DNA of 13,729 bases. Source: JBKPDV01 sp046728075. GTDB taxonomy: Bacteria; Acidobacteriota; Thermoanaerobaculia; UBA5066; Gp7-AA6. The notes beneath the pieces are model-generated. The model saw only the letters and a list, made by a program, of their open reading frames with translations. It had not been told where the DNA came from and searched no databases. The position numbers and the translations under genes were made by a program. The stretch spans positions 1 through 13,729 of the forward strand of contig JBKPDV010000229.1 in NCBI GenBank assembly GCA_046728075.1. The letters run 5' to 3'. Below, piece after piece: positions 1-5,685 of this stretch; position 1 is the stretch's first letter; the number at the start of each line of letters is the position of its first letter.

Positions 1-66
1 GCGCTCGGTTTATCGGGGTGCAAGACCACCGTGACCCCCAGGAGGTCGACAGTTCGATCCATCAAC
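1..66 (+). other. Degenerate tRNA-like fragment (truncated by window start)
   Basis: Bases 39-60 match the variable-loop/T-arm stretch of the neighbouring tRNA-Ala (127-148, opposite strand) at 21 of 22 positions, including the T-loop TTCGATC. Counting back from that T-loop puts GAC at the anticodon position (33-35), as in tRNA-Val. However, the anticodon stem (26-30 against 38-42) pairs at only two positions, and the bases after the T-loop do not close a T-stem. It is therefore a tRNA remnant or a coincidental copy of a tRNA segment. It is not a functional gene that I can support, and its 5' side lies outside the window. Confidence 0.25.
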
Positions 67-111
67 CTCTCGGCTGATCGAACCGCGCGTCTTGAATCAA
101 CAGATTGTTTT

Positions 112-188
112 TGGTGGAGCTGAACGGGATCGAACCGTCGACCTCCTGAATGCCATTCAGGCGCTCTCCCAAACTGAGCTACAGCCCC
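112..188 (-). tRNA. tRNA-Ala (anticodon GGC)
   Basis: On the minus strand the 77-nt sequence folds into a complete cloverleaf. The acceptor stem is GGGGCTG/CAGCTCC and contains the G3:U70 wobble pair that is the main alanine identity element. The D-stem is GCTC/GAGC, the anticodon stem CCTGA/TCAGG closes loop ATGGCAT (anticodon GGC, reads GCC), and the T-loop is TTCGATC with stem GACGG/CCGTT. The discriminator base is A and the 3' CCA is encoded in the DNA. The plus-strand gene that follows begins about 85 bases beyond the 5' end of this tRNA, in the opposite direction. Confidence 0.96.
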
Positions 189-272
189 ACATCGGAGGGC
201 GGGCAGGATAGCACGCGGGAGACTTGCGAGGAAGCGAGAGGTTCGGCCAGAGCGATAGGATCCAGACCAGCC

Positions 273-1625
273 ATGCTGCGAGTGACCGCGGGATTCCTTG
301 CTCTGGCTTTCCTCGCCGGCAACGCGAGTGGCCAGCCCCTCCCCCGCAAGCCGACGCCCATCCCGTCGTTCCGTATCGAGAAACTGTGCCGCATTCGCGA
401 CGATGGGACGGGCCGCTGCATCACGCGTGCGGATCTCGACCAGCGGCTGCCGCCGGATTTCATGGCGAAGCTCCAGCAGCTCTTCGCCGACCTCTATGGA
501 GACCTCGGGCTCGACAAGGCCAAGAAGGGCCTGACGGGTTGCGGGCACGACGATTGGGCGGCGTTCGCGGTTCCGACCGGATCCGGCGCCGCTGCCTCCA
601 GACCCGCGGGGAGAAGGACCAAAGGACTGGATCTCGGCGTCGCCTCGGATGTCTCCACCGCGCTGGGCGCCTGCCGGCAGTCCGTCGCCGCGCGGGCCGG
701 TCTCTCGGATCTCGGTCCCAACGCGGATTACCGCAGCTGGGTCGATCGCACCGTCTCGCAGATCGACCGCCAGGTCGCCAACTGCCGCGACAGCGGCAAC
801 CCGATGATCGCGGCCGAAATCGACCATTTCGAGAGTCAGAGGCTCCGCTTGAACTTCGGCTGGGACCACAAGATCCTGCGAGATCGGGGCCTCACCAACG
901 AGGAGATCGAAACGGTCGCGCAGATCGAGCGCGCGGTCAAGCATCGCGAGGACGAGATCGCCGCCGAGGAGGCGGAGGCCAAGAAGATCAAGGATCCCGT
1001 CGAGCGCCAGAAGGCGCTCGATCAGATCGAGAAGGAGAAAAGTTTTTTGGACGAGTTTGTCAACGACTTCATCAAGGACGTGCTGGACTTCTGGACGAAG
1101 ATCTTCCACGTCCCGCCGCCGCCTCCCACGGACGTAGCGAGCGCGCCGGCGCCGTCGGGCGGGTCCACAGCCAGCCGCCCGTGTCCGCCGGATGCCGACT
1201 GCAAGCCGAGCTGTTCGGACACGGCGGCGGCCTGGGCGCGTTTCAAGCAGACGTGCGAGATGTCGCAATGGCAGGCCTACAACTGCGTCGCCTTCCTGCG
1301 CCAGGCGAACCACTGCGTGGACATGACTCGGGCTCACATCGGGCCGGACGGGGACTTCGCCTGTTACTCGCGGCCGTCGAACGAGGAAGCCCGAAGGTTC
1401 GCCTACCTGCAGCAGTGCCGTAAAAAGGGGTGGATCATGCAGCCCGTTCCGGGCACGACACCAACGTGTGTCGCCCCGGACCTCTCGCGCTCCTTACCCG
1501 CCAAGATGGACATCTGCACCGATCCGCGCGCCATGCCCTCCGAGGATCAGTGCACCGGTCCCTCTGCTCCAATCGCGCCCGACCGTCCCGGCCCGCAGCC
1601 GCAGCCGCGGCCCGACGGTCGCTGA
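273..1625 (+). CDS. Secreted cysteine-rich protein of unknown function
   Basis: Predicted 450-residue exported protein, family not recognised. I start it at ATG 273 because this places a clean Sec signal peptide at the N-terminus (hydrophobic core about residues 7-16, likely cleavage near the NASG/QP junction). The same frame is open further upstream to 150, but that start would run into the tRNA gene. After the signal there is a globular region of about 200 residues with scattered cysteines. Then comes a charged, probably coiled-coil stretch (about 209-260), a proline-rich linker with a PPPPP run near 282, and a C-terminal domain (304 to about 437) with eleven cysteines. The C-terminal domain suggests several disulfides in the periplasm or outside the cell. 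The tail is Pro/Gln-rich. The ribosome site is weak. No neighbouring gene indicates its role; the nearest downstream genes are convergent. The reading frame is well supported by signal peptide, length and composition, but the function is open. Confidence 0.8.
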   Translation: MLRVTAGFLALAFLAGNASGQPLPRKPTPIPSFRIEKLCRIRDDGTGRCITRADLDQRLPPDFMAKLQQLFADLYGDLGLDKAKKGLTGCGHDDWAAFAVPTGSGAAASRPAGRRTKGLDLGVASDVSTALGACRQSVAARAGLSDLGPNADYRSWVDRTVSQIDRQVANCRDSGNPMIAAEIDHFESQRLRLNFGWDHKILRDRGLTNEEIETVAQIERAVKHREDEIAAEEAEAKKIKDPVERQKALDQIEKEKSFLDEFVNDFIKDVLDFWTKIFHVPPPPPTDVASAPAPSGGSTASRPCPPDADCKPSCSDTAAAWARFKQTCEMSQWQAYNCVAFLRQANHCVDMTRAHIGPDGDFACYSRPSNEEARRFAYLQQCRKKGWIMQPVPGTTPTCVAPDLSRSLPAKMDICTDPRAMPSEDQCTGPSAPIAPDRPGPQPQPRPDGR

Positions 1626-1816
1626 TTCGTTTCCGCGGTTCCCACGAGAAGGGTCACGGAGCAGGGTTGCTGTGTCTGGAGGCCGGGAGCGGTCGCTGCT
1701 GCTTTCAACATCTTCCCGAACGGGCATCGAGCAATCGCCACCAAAGCCCATCTTCGACGCGAACTGGCGCTCGGTGGCCGATATGGGAGGCACCCGTCGC
1801 TCCCTTTGACTCTGGA

Positions 1817-2005
1817 CTAATAGAAGTCCGAGCACGACATGTAGTAGCCGCAGGCCGGATCGGGACAGAGGAGCTTGCACTTTCTCTCGATCAGGGCGGA
1901 GCCGCAGTTCGGGCAAACGCGCTCGGGTCGGGCGGGCTCGCGGCGATCTTCGCGGCGGTTCGTCGAGGTCCCATCGGAAAACACGATTTGGGGATCGACC
2001 TTCAC
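1817..2005 (-). CDS. Small zinc-ribbon protein
   Basis: A 62-residue protein starting at GTG 2005, whose GTGA overlaps the TGA stop of the lipoprotein gene upstream, so translation is probably coupled. The N-terminal half is polar and Arg/Glu-rich. The C-terminal half holds a zinc-ribbon pattern: C31-x2-C34, then C47-x4-C52, with further cysteines at 43 and 58, ending in SCSDFY. Small proteins with a similar CPxCG...ERKCKLxC...SCSDFY tail are, from memory, widespread in high-GC environmental bacteria without assigned function; the cysteines presumably bind one Zn2+. The frame is open far upstream (to 2332), but that part overlaps the lipoprotein gene and has no export signal. An alternative reading is that lipoprotein and zinc ribbon are one gene split by a frameshift. 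The exact four-base overlap argues for two genes. Confidence 0.65.
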   Translation of the reverse strand: MKVDPQIVFSDGTSTNRREDRREPARPERVCPNCGSALIERKCKLLCPDPACGYYMSCSDFY

Positions 2006-2235
2006 TTGGCCGCAGACCCTTCGGGAGCCGGCGTGACGGTCGGCTCGGGGCCGGTTTTCAATACCAAGCCCGCCGGGGTCCGAAGAGCCTCGACAGGGGT
2101 CGTGTCGGGCGTCGGGACGACGGCCGAGGTCGTCTCCTGCCCCTGCCCGTGCGCCGCGGCCCGCTTCTTTCGGGCGCATCCCCCTGCGAGCAACGCCGCA
2201 GTGAGCAGAACCGCCGCCACCCGCCCCAGCCTCAT
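2002..2235 (-). CDS. Small predicted lipoprotein
   Basis: A 77-residue protein with a classic lipoprotein signal: positively charged N-terminus (MRLGR), hydrophobic stretch at residues 6-17 and lipobox AGG-C20. Processing by signal peptidase II would leave C20 lipidated at residue 1 of the mature chain. The mature part (about 58 residues) starts with a basic patch (ARKKR) and is otherwise low-complexity, rich in Thr, Pro, Ala and Gly, with no recognisable domain. The start is supported by a strong purine-rich ribosome site (GGGAGGGGGA) just before ATG 2235. It overlaps the next gene by four bases, so the two probably form a small operon downstream of hflX. The function is not known to me. Confidence 0.65.
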   Translation of the reverse strand: MRLGRVAAVLLTAALLAGGCARKKRAAAHGQGQETTSAVVPTPDTTPVEALRTPAGLVLKTGPEPTVTPAPEGSAAK

Positions 2236-2261
2236 GGCTCCCCCTCCCCAACACTCCGCCG

Positions 2262-2274
2262 GACAAAATTTGTC
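2262..2274. promoter_or_regulatory. Short perfect palindrome in the lipoprotein leader
   Basis: GACAAA-A-TTTGTC is a perfect 6-1-6 inverted repeat located 27 bases upstream of the lipoprotein start. It is next to a T-rich run on the plus strand and about 18 bases downstream (minus strand) of a CATAAT that could be a -10 box. It could be an operator, but I see only one copy in the window and no known regulator consensus that it clearly matches. Confidence 0.25.
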
Positions 2275-2397
2275 TTTTTTCGCCGCCGATTATGCCTGAG
2301 TTTGGCGTCGAAAAAACTGCGAACTCATGCAAATCATTCTAGGGAAAAGGAAATCGCTCCGACCTCCTCATGGTACGGCCTTTGATGATGGAAGATG

Positions 2398-3714
2398 TCA
2401 AGAAGAGCGCCGGCGTGGGAGTTCCGGCATGGGGGGGAGCTCGCCGGCTCCCCCCCTTGTTTTTTTTGGGCTCGACCAATCGGACGCCAGGTACTGCCTG
2501 AGAGGACCCAGACTCGAAGGCAGGGCGGCGATGCGCAGCACCAGGCAATCCCCTTCGTCGTTCTCGTCGAGCACCTGATAGCGCGCGCGGGCGGCGGCGA
2601 TGGATCGCGCACTCGCATAGGGGACCCGCAGCTCCAGGACCTCTTCGCCCGGGGTCCGCCGGCGCCGGATCTCCGCCTCGAGCCGGTCGATCCCCTCGCC
2701 CGTTTTCGCCGATACGGCCAGGACCCCCGCGGGAACCCTCGGGATCAGGTCGCGCTTGTTCCAGACGCTCACGATCTTCGAAGGGTCAACGCCGAGCTCC
2801 TGGAGAACCCCCACGGCGACAGTGCGCTCGTCGTCGACGCCCGGGGAGGAAGCGTCCAGAACGTGGAGCACGAGATCGGCGTCACGGATCTCGGCAAGGG
2901 TCGACCGGAAGGACGCCACCAGAGCCGGCGGCAGCTTCCGGACGAACCCGACGGTGTCGATGAAAAGAGTTCCCGCGAGCAATCGCGACCGCGCCCGGGC
3001 CACGCGGGAGTCCAGCGTGGCAAACAGACGATCGGCCGCGTATGCCGCCTCGCGCGTGAGCCGGTTGAAGAGAGAAGTCTTACCGGCGTTGGTATAGCCA
3101 GCGATCGCGACCTGAAACTGCCCCTCGCGCCCCCGGCGTTGGACGGACCGCGCCGTCTCGATGCGTGAAAGATCTTCCCGAAGCCGAGCGATGCGCGTCC
3201 GAATTTTCCGGCGGTCGAGCTCGAGCTTTTGCTCTCCCGCGCCCCGGCCGCCGATACCGCCGCCCAGCCCCGACAGGTGCTCGTACCGCCCGGCCAGGCG
3301 CGGCAGGAGGTACTGCAGCTGCGCGAGCTCGACCTGGGTTCGGGCTTCGCGCGTTCGCGCGTGCGCGGCGAACACGTCCAGAATCAGGCCGGAGCGATCG
3401 AGCACGCGCACCTGGTCTCCCCATCGTTCCTCGAGATTGCGCGTCTGCGCGGGCGAGAGCTCGTCGTCGAAGATAACGAGACCTGCCTTCTTCTCCGCGA
3501 GCGCCGCGCCGATCTCCTCGACCGCCCCCCGGCCGACGGCAGTCGCCCGGTCGGGCGCCGAACGAACCTGAATGAACCGGTCGACGACCGTCGCGCCGGC
3601 TGTCTCCGCCAGACGCGAGAGCTCGTCGAGGTGCTCCTCGACGACGGACCGGGGAATCGCGCGCGAAGCGATGCCGACGACAAGGGCTCGTTCGCGAGAA
3701 GACCCTTTCGTCAT
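2398..3714 (-). CDS. hflX: Ribosome-associated GTPase HflX
   Basis: A 438-residue protein of the HflX family, GTPases that bind the 50S subunit and split stalled or heat-damaged ribosomes in the cytoplasm. The N-terminal HflX domain (about 8-120) is followed by the glycine-rich linker GLGGGIGGRGAGE (149-161) and a basic helical segment. The G domain then carries all motifs: G1 GYTNAGKT (206-213), switch TLD near 233, G3 DTVG (253-256), G4 NKRD (319-322) and G5 SAK (335-337). The length is normal. The last 20 or so residues (TRGGAGELPP and after) are encoded across a perfect hairpin that has the form of a plus-strand terminator, so they may be non-conserved. ATG 3714 lacks a clear Shine-Dalgarno sequence. 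The gene is divergent from the TIGR02757 gene and followed, after about 160 bases, by the small lipoprotein gene on the same strand. Confidence 0.97.
   Translation of the reverse strand: MTKGSSRERALVVGIASRAIPRSVVEEHLDELSRLAETAGATVVDRFIQVRSAPDRATAVGRGAVEEIGAALAEKKAGLVIFDDELSPAQTRNLEERWGDQVRVLDRSGLILDVFAAHARTREARTQVELAQLQYLLPRLAGRYEHLSGLGGGIGGRGAGEQKLELDRRKIRTRIARLREDLSRIETARSVQRRGREGQFQVAIAGYTNAGKTSLFNRLTREAAYAADRLFATLDSRVARARSRLLAGTLFIDTVGFVRKLPPALVASFRSTLAEIRDADLVLHVLDASSPGVDDERTVAVGVLQELGVDPSKIVSVWNKRDLIPRVPAGVLAVSAKTGEGIDRLEAEIRRRRTPGEEVLELRVPYASARSIAAARARYQVLDENDEGDCLVLRIAALPSSLGPLRQYLASDWSSPKKTRGGAGELPPMPELPRRRSS
2431..2467 (+). terminator. Intrinsic-terminator-like hairpin, plus strand, inside the hflX 3' end
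   Basis: A perfect 10-bp stem (GGGGGGGAGC 2431-2440 with GCTCCCCCCC 2447-2456), a 6-base loop TCGCCG and an immediate T-run TTGTTTTTTTT (2457-2467) make a textbook Rho-independent terminator for plus-strand transcription. It lies within the last codons of hflX, which is on the other strand. No plus-strand gene ends nearby, so it would stop antisense or unannotated plus-strand RNA. On the minus strand there is no T-run after the hairpin. Confidence 0.55.
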
Positions 3715-3725
3715 GATGAGATTCT

Positions 3726-3822
3726 ATTTGTGATTGGCGATTTGTGATTTGTGATTTCGGGAGAGACGAGACCTCTTGAATCAATCTCCAAAATCACCAA
3801 TCGCAAATCACAAATCACAAAT
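3726..3822. repeat. Inverted heptamer-tandem element A
   Basis: The left arm (3726-3757) is built from the 7-base unit GTGATTT and variants (GTGATTG, GCGATTT). The right arm (3791-3822) is built from its complement AAATCAC and variants (CAATCGC). The two 32-base arms are complementary at 28 positions and enclose about 33 bases. The element fills the divergent spacer between hflX and the TIGR02757 gene, so promoters of both must lie in or next to it. Confidence 0.85.
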
Positions 3823-3857
3823 CAAATGTACTCTTGCTGTGGTATCTCTAGAGTTCC

Positions 3858-4877
3858 GTGCGCAAGCTTTCGCCAAATGAGCTCCTTCTTCACGGCCGTC
3901 TCGAGGAGCTTTACCGCACCTACGGCCCCGAGACCGTTTCGTCGGACCCGATCGTCTTTCTCTCTCGCTACGAATCCGACGAGGACCGAGAGGTCGTCGG
4001 CTGGATCGCCTCGGCCTTCGCTTACGGGAGGGTCGAGACGATCCAGGACAGCGTCGGGCGAATCCTCGAGCCCCTGGGGAGCCACCCGGCGCGGGCGCTC
4101 GACCGGATCGGAGATTTTCGGGAGTTCGCCCGGGAGAGCCTCTCCGGCTTTCGCCATCGGTTCCACGGCGCGCAGGACGCCGCGCTTCTGCTCTTCGTCA
4201 TCGCGCACGCGCGCTCGAAAGCCGGGTCGGTTCGCCGGTTCTTCGAGGAGGCCTTCCGTCCCGAGGAGCGGGACATCGGGGGCTTGCTCTCGCGCGCTGT
4301 CGCCCGGATCACAGCCTTCGATTTCCGACCGATTCTCGGCCAGCGGAGGATTCCTTCGGGCTCGCCCGCTCACTTCTTCTTTCCTGATCCTGCGCGCGGC
4401 TCCGCCTGCAAACGTTGGAACCTCTATCTGCGCTGGATGGTTCGCCGCGACCGGCTCGACTACGGGCTCTGGCCCGGCATCCCGACCGACCGTCTCGTCA
4501 TGCCCACCGACACGCACATCCATCTCGTCTCGCGCCGGCTGGGCCTGACCCGGAGAAAATCCGCCGACTGGAAAACCGCTCGCGAGGTCACGGACCGTCT
4601 CGCGCGATTCGATCCCACCGACCCCGTCCGGTTCGACTACGCGCTCTGCCGGATCGGGATTTTCGGCGTGTGCCGGACCGACCTGCAACGCTCTCGTTGC
4701 GGGGAGTGCCTTGCGCTCGAGGCCTGCCCGGCGGGCACACGCCGAATCGGTTCATCAGCCAACAGAAGAGTCGGTCCATCGGTCCATCGGTCGATCGGCT
4801 CATTTGCCCCGATCGAATCTTCCCTTGACAGATCTCAGCACCAAGCATTGACTTGTCAGGGGCAAATCGCCCGATGA
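3858..4877 (+). CDS. TIGR02757/DUF2400 family protein with Fe-S cysteine motif
   Basis: A 339-residue protein. The body matches the TIGR02757 (DUF2400) family as I know it: FLSRYES near the start, the central RWNLYLRWMVRRDRLDYGLW block, PTDTHIHLVSRRLGLT, DWKTAREVT and FDPTDPVRFDYAL. This family has no firmly assigned reaction. The end of the conserved part carries C272-x8-C281-x2-C284-x5-C290, which resembles the [4Fe-4S] loop of endonuclease III-type DNA glycosylases (C-x6-C-x2-C-x5-C), so a DNA-repair relative is a reasonable inference. GTG 3858 is the first possible start, because a TAG lies three codons upstream. The last 45 or so residues after CPAG are translated from repeat element B, and the stop codon lies in the element's right arm; this tail is unlikely to be ancestral. 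The thioredoxin gene follows 33 bases later on the same strand. Confidence 0.9.
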   Translation: MRKLSPNELLLHGRLEELYRTYGPETVSSDPIVFLSRYESDEDREVVGWIASAFAYGRVETIQDSVGRILEPLGSHPARALDRIGDFREFARESLSGFRHRFHGAQDAALLLFVIAHARSKAGSVRRFFEEAFRPEERDIGGLLSRAVARITAFDFRPILGQRRIPSGSPAHFFFPDPARGSACKRWNLYLRWMVRRDRLDYGLWPGIPTDRLVMPTDTHIHLVSRRLGLTRRKSADWKTAREVTDRLARFDPTDPVRFDYALCRIGIFGVCRTDLQRSRCGECLALEACPAGTRRIGSSANRRVGPSVHRSIGSFAPIESSLDRSQHQALTCQGQIAR

Positions 4878-4899
4878 ACCGATGATCCGATCAACCGAT
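4772..4899. repeat. Inverted octamer-tandem element B
   Basis: The left arm has the 8-base unit CGGTCCAT (two exact copies, then CGGTCGAT and CGGCTCAT), followed by ATTTGCCCC (4802-4810). The right arm begins with the exact complement GGGGCAAAT (4859-4867) and continues with CGATGAAC, CGATGATC, CGATCAAC and CGAT. The period is 8 rather than 7, but the design is the same as the other elements. It contains the 3' end and stop codon of the TIGR02757 gene and reaches to 11 bases before the thioredoxin ATG. Confidence 0.8.
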
Positions 4900-4910
4900 T
4901 GGCACTCAAA

Positions 4911-5447
4911 ATGAAGACCCGCTCTCTTCTCACCATCGCGTTTGCCGTCGTCTTCGTGACCGTGGCGACCATCTGGATCCGTTCGCTCGTGCCGCCGGAG
5001 TCTCCGTCCGGGTCGCTTGCCTTCCTCTCGGCGGCTCCGGAACTGCCGATCTACGACCGCGCCGGAAAAAAGATTGACCTGACCCAGGAGAAGGGGCATC
5101 TCACGATCGTTCACTTCTGGGCCACCTGGTGTCCCCCGTGCGTCGAAGAGATCCCGGCGCTGTCGAAGTTCTGGGATCGCTACCGCGGGCGCTCCGACAT
5201 CAAGCTCTACTCGATCTCGGTGGACAAGGACTGGAAGATCATCGACGACTTCGCGAAGAAGAATCCCAACAACCTGCCCACCTATCGGGATCCCGAAGCC
5301 AAGACGGCCCTGCGCTTCGGGTCCACGCAATACCCGGAGACCTACATCGTCAACTCGAACGGCCGCGTGATCTACAGGGTTCAGGGAGGCGTCGAGTGGA
5401 ACGACGGCTCCGTCCAGCAGCGGATCGAGCAGCTCTTACACTCGTGA
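4911..5447 (+). CDS. Membrane-anchored thioredoxin-like protein (TlpA/ResA type)
   Basis: A 178-residue thiol-disulfide oxidoreductase. Residues 5-23 form an uncleaved signal anchor, and the thioredoxin domain (about 43-175) faces the periplasm. The active site is WCPPC (C74 and C77) in the context HFWATWCPPCVEEIPAL, and the cis-proline is P142 in QYPETYIV; both are typical of the TlpA/ResA/CcmG group. ResA- and CcmG-type members reduce apocytochrome cysteines before heme attachment. A link to the octaheme cytochrome encoded convergently next door is plausible but inferred. I choose ATG 4911; the frame also offers TTG 4899, but that codon lies at the edge of repeat element B. There is no good Shine-Dalgarno sequence before either start. 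It probably shares a transcript with the TIGR02757 gene, and its 3' end abuts repeat element C. Confidence 0.93.
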   Translation: MKTRSLLTIAFAVVFVTVATIWIRSLVPPESPSGSLAFLSAAPELPIYDRAGKKIDLTQEKGHLTIVHFWATWCPPCVEEIPALSKFWDRYRGRSDIKLYSISVDKDWKIIDDFAKKNPNNLPTYRDPEAKTALRFGSTQYPETYIVNSNGRVIYRVQGGVEWNDGSVQQRIEQLLHS

Positions 5448-5451
5448 GAAC

Positions 5452-5567
5452 AGGCGAAAGGCGAAAGGCGTAAGGCGAAGGGCGGTCAGGATTCGGGTCT
5501 CGAGGGATTTGAAGAGTCGCGCTTTTCTGCGGCCTCGCCATTCGCCATTCGCCCTTCGTCATTCGCC
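5452..5567. repeat. Inverted heptamer-tandem element C
   Basis: The left arm (5452-5485) is AGGCGAA, AGGCGAA, AGGCGTA, AGGCGAA, GGGCGG. The right arm (5536-5567) is CGCCATT, CGCCATT, CGCCCTT, CGTCATT, CGCC. It separates the convergent thioredoxin gene and the respiratory operon, so the hairpin could serve as a two-way transcription end. The right arm lies inside the small membrane-protein gene and encodes its polar tail. Confidence 0.85.
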
Positions 5568-5659
5568 CCCTCCCGCATCAGCAAGAGGAACACCACCACG
5601 GCGGCGGCGGAAAGCAGCAGGCTTCCGACCCACAGGACAAACGTGAAGTCGAGAGGCAC
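5486..5659 (-). CDS. Small single-span membrane protein, last gene of the respiratory operon
   Basis: A 57-residue protein from GTG 5659 to TGA 5486, 26 bases downstream of the octaheme cytochrome gene. Residues 6-28 (FTFVLWVGSLLLSAAAVVVF onward) form one strong transmembrane helix, followed by a charged tail. Small one-helix subunits are usual in cytochrome b6f, cbb3 and related complexes, so an accessory subunit of the neighbouring complex is a fair inference. Residues about 32-42 are encoded by the right arm of repeat element C, and the stop codon sits immediately before the left arm. The start is uncertain, since no Shine-Dalgarno sequence is visible. The family is not recognised. Confidence 0.55.
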   Translation of the reverse strand: MPLDFTFVLWVGSLLLSAAAVVVFLLLMREGANDEGRMANGEAAEKRDSSNPSRPES

Positions 5660-5685
5660 GGATGGCTGCGCCGCAGCGCAGATCC

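Noticed and set aside
2270..2296. Plus-strand promoter (TTGTCT...TATGCC) for the predicted terminator transcript
   Set aside because: Spacer is only 15 bases and both boxes are poor; not enough to annotate.
1430..2299. 289-codon plus-strand frame after the secreted protein
   Set aside because: It begins inside the preceding gene and overlaps the lipoprotein and zinc-ribbon genes on the other strand; its composition is biased and it has no recognisable domain.
4825..4830. TTGACA as a -35 box for the thioredoxin gene
   Set aside because: No -10-like sequence follows at 16-18 bases, and the hexamer lies in the loop region of repeat element B.
4899..4901. TTG start for the thioredoxin-like protein
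   Set aside because: It lies at the edge of repeat element B and would add only four residues before a good signal-anchor start at ATG 4911.
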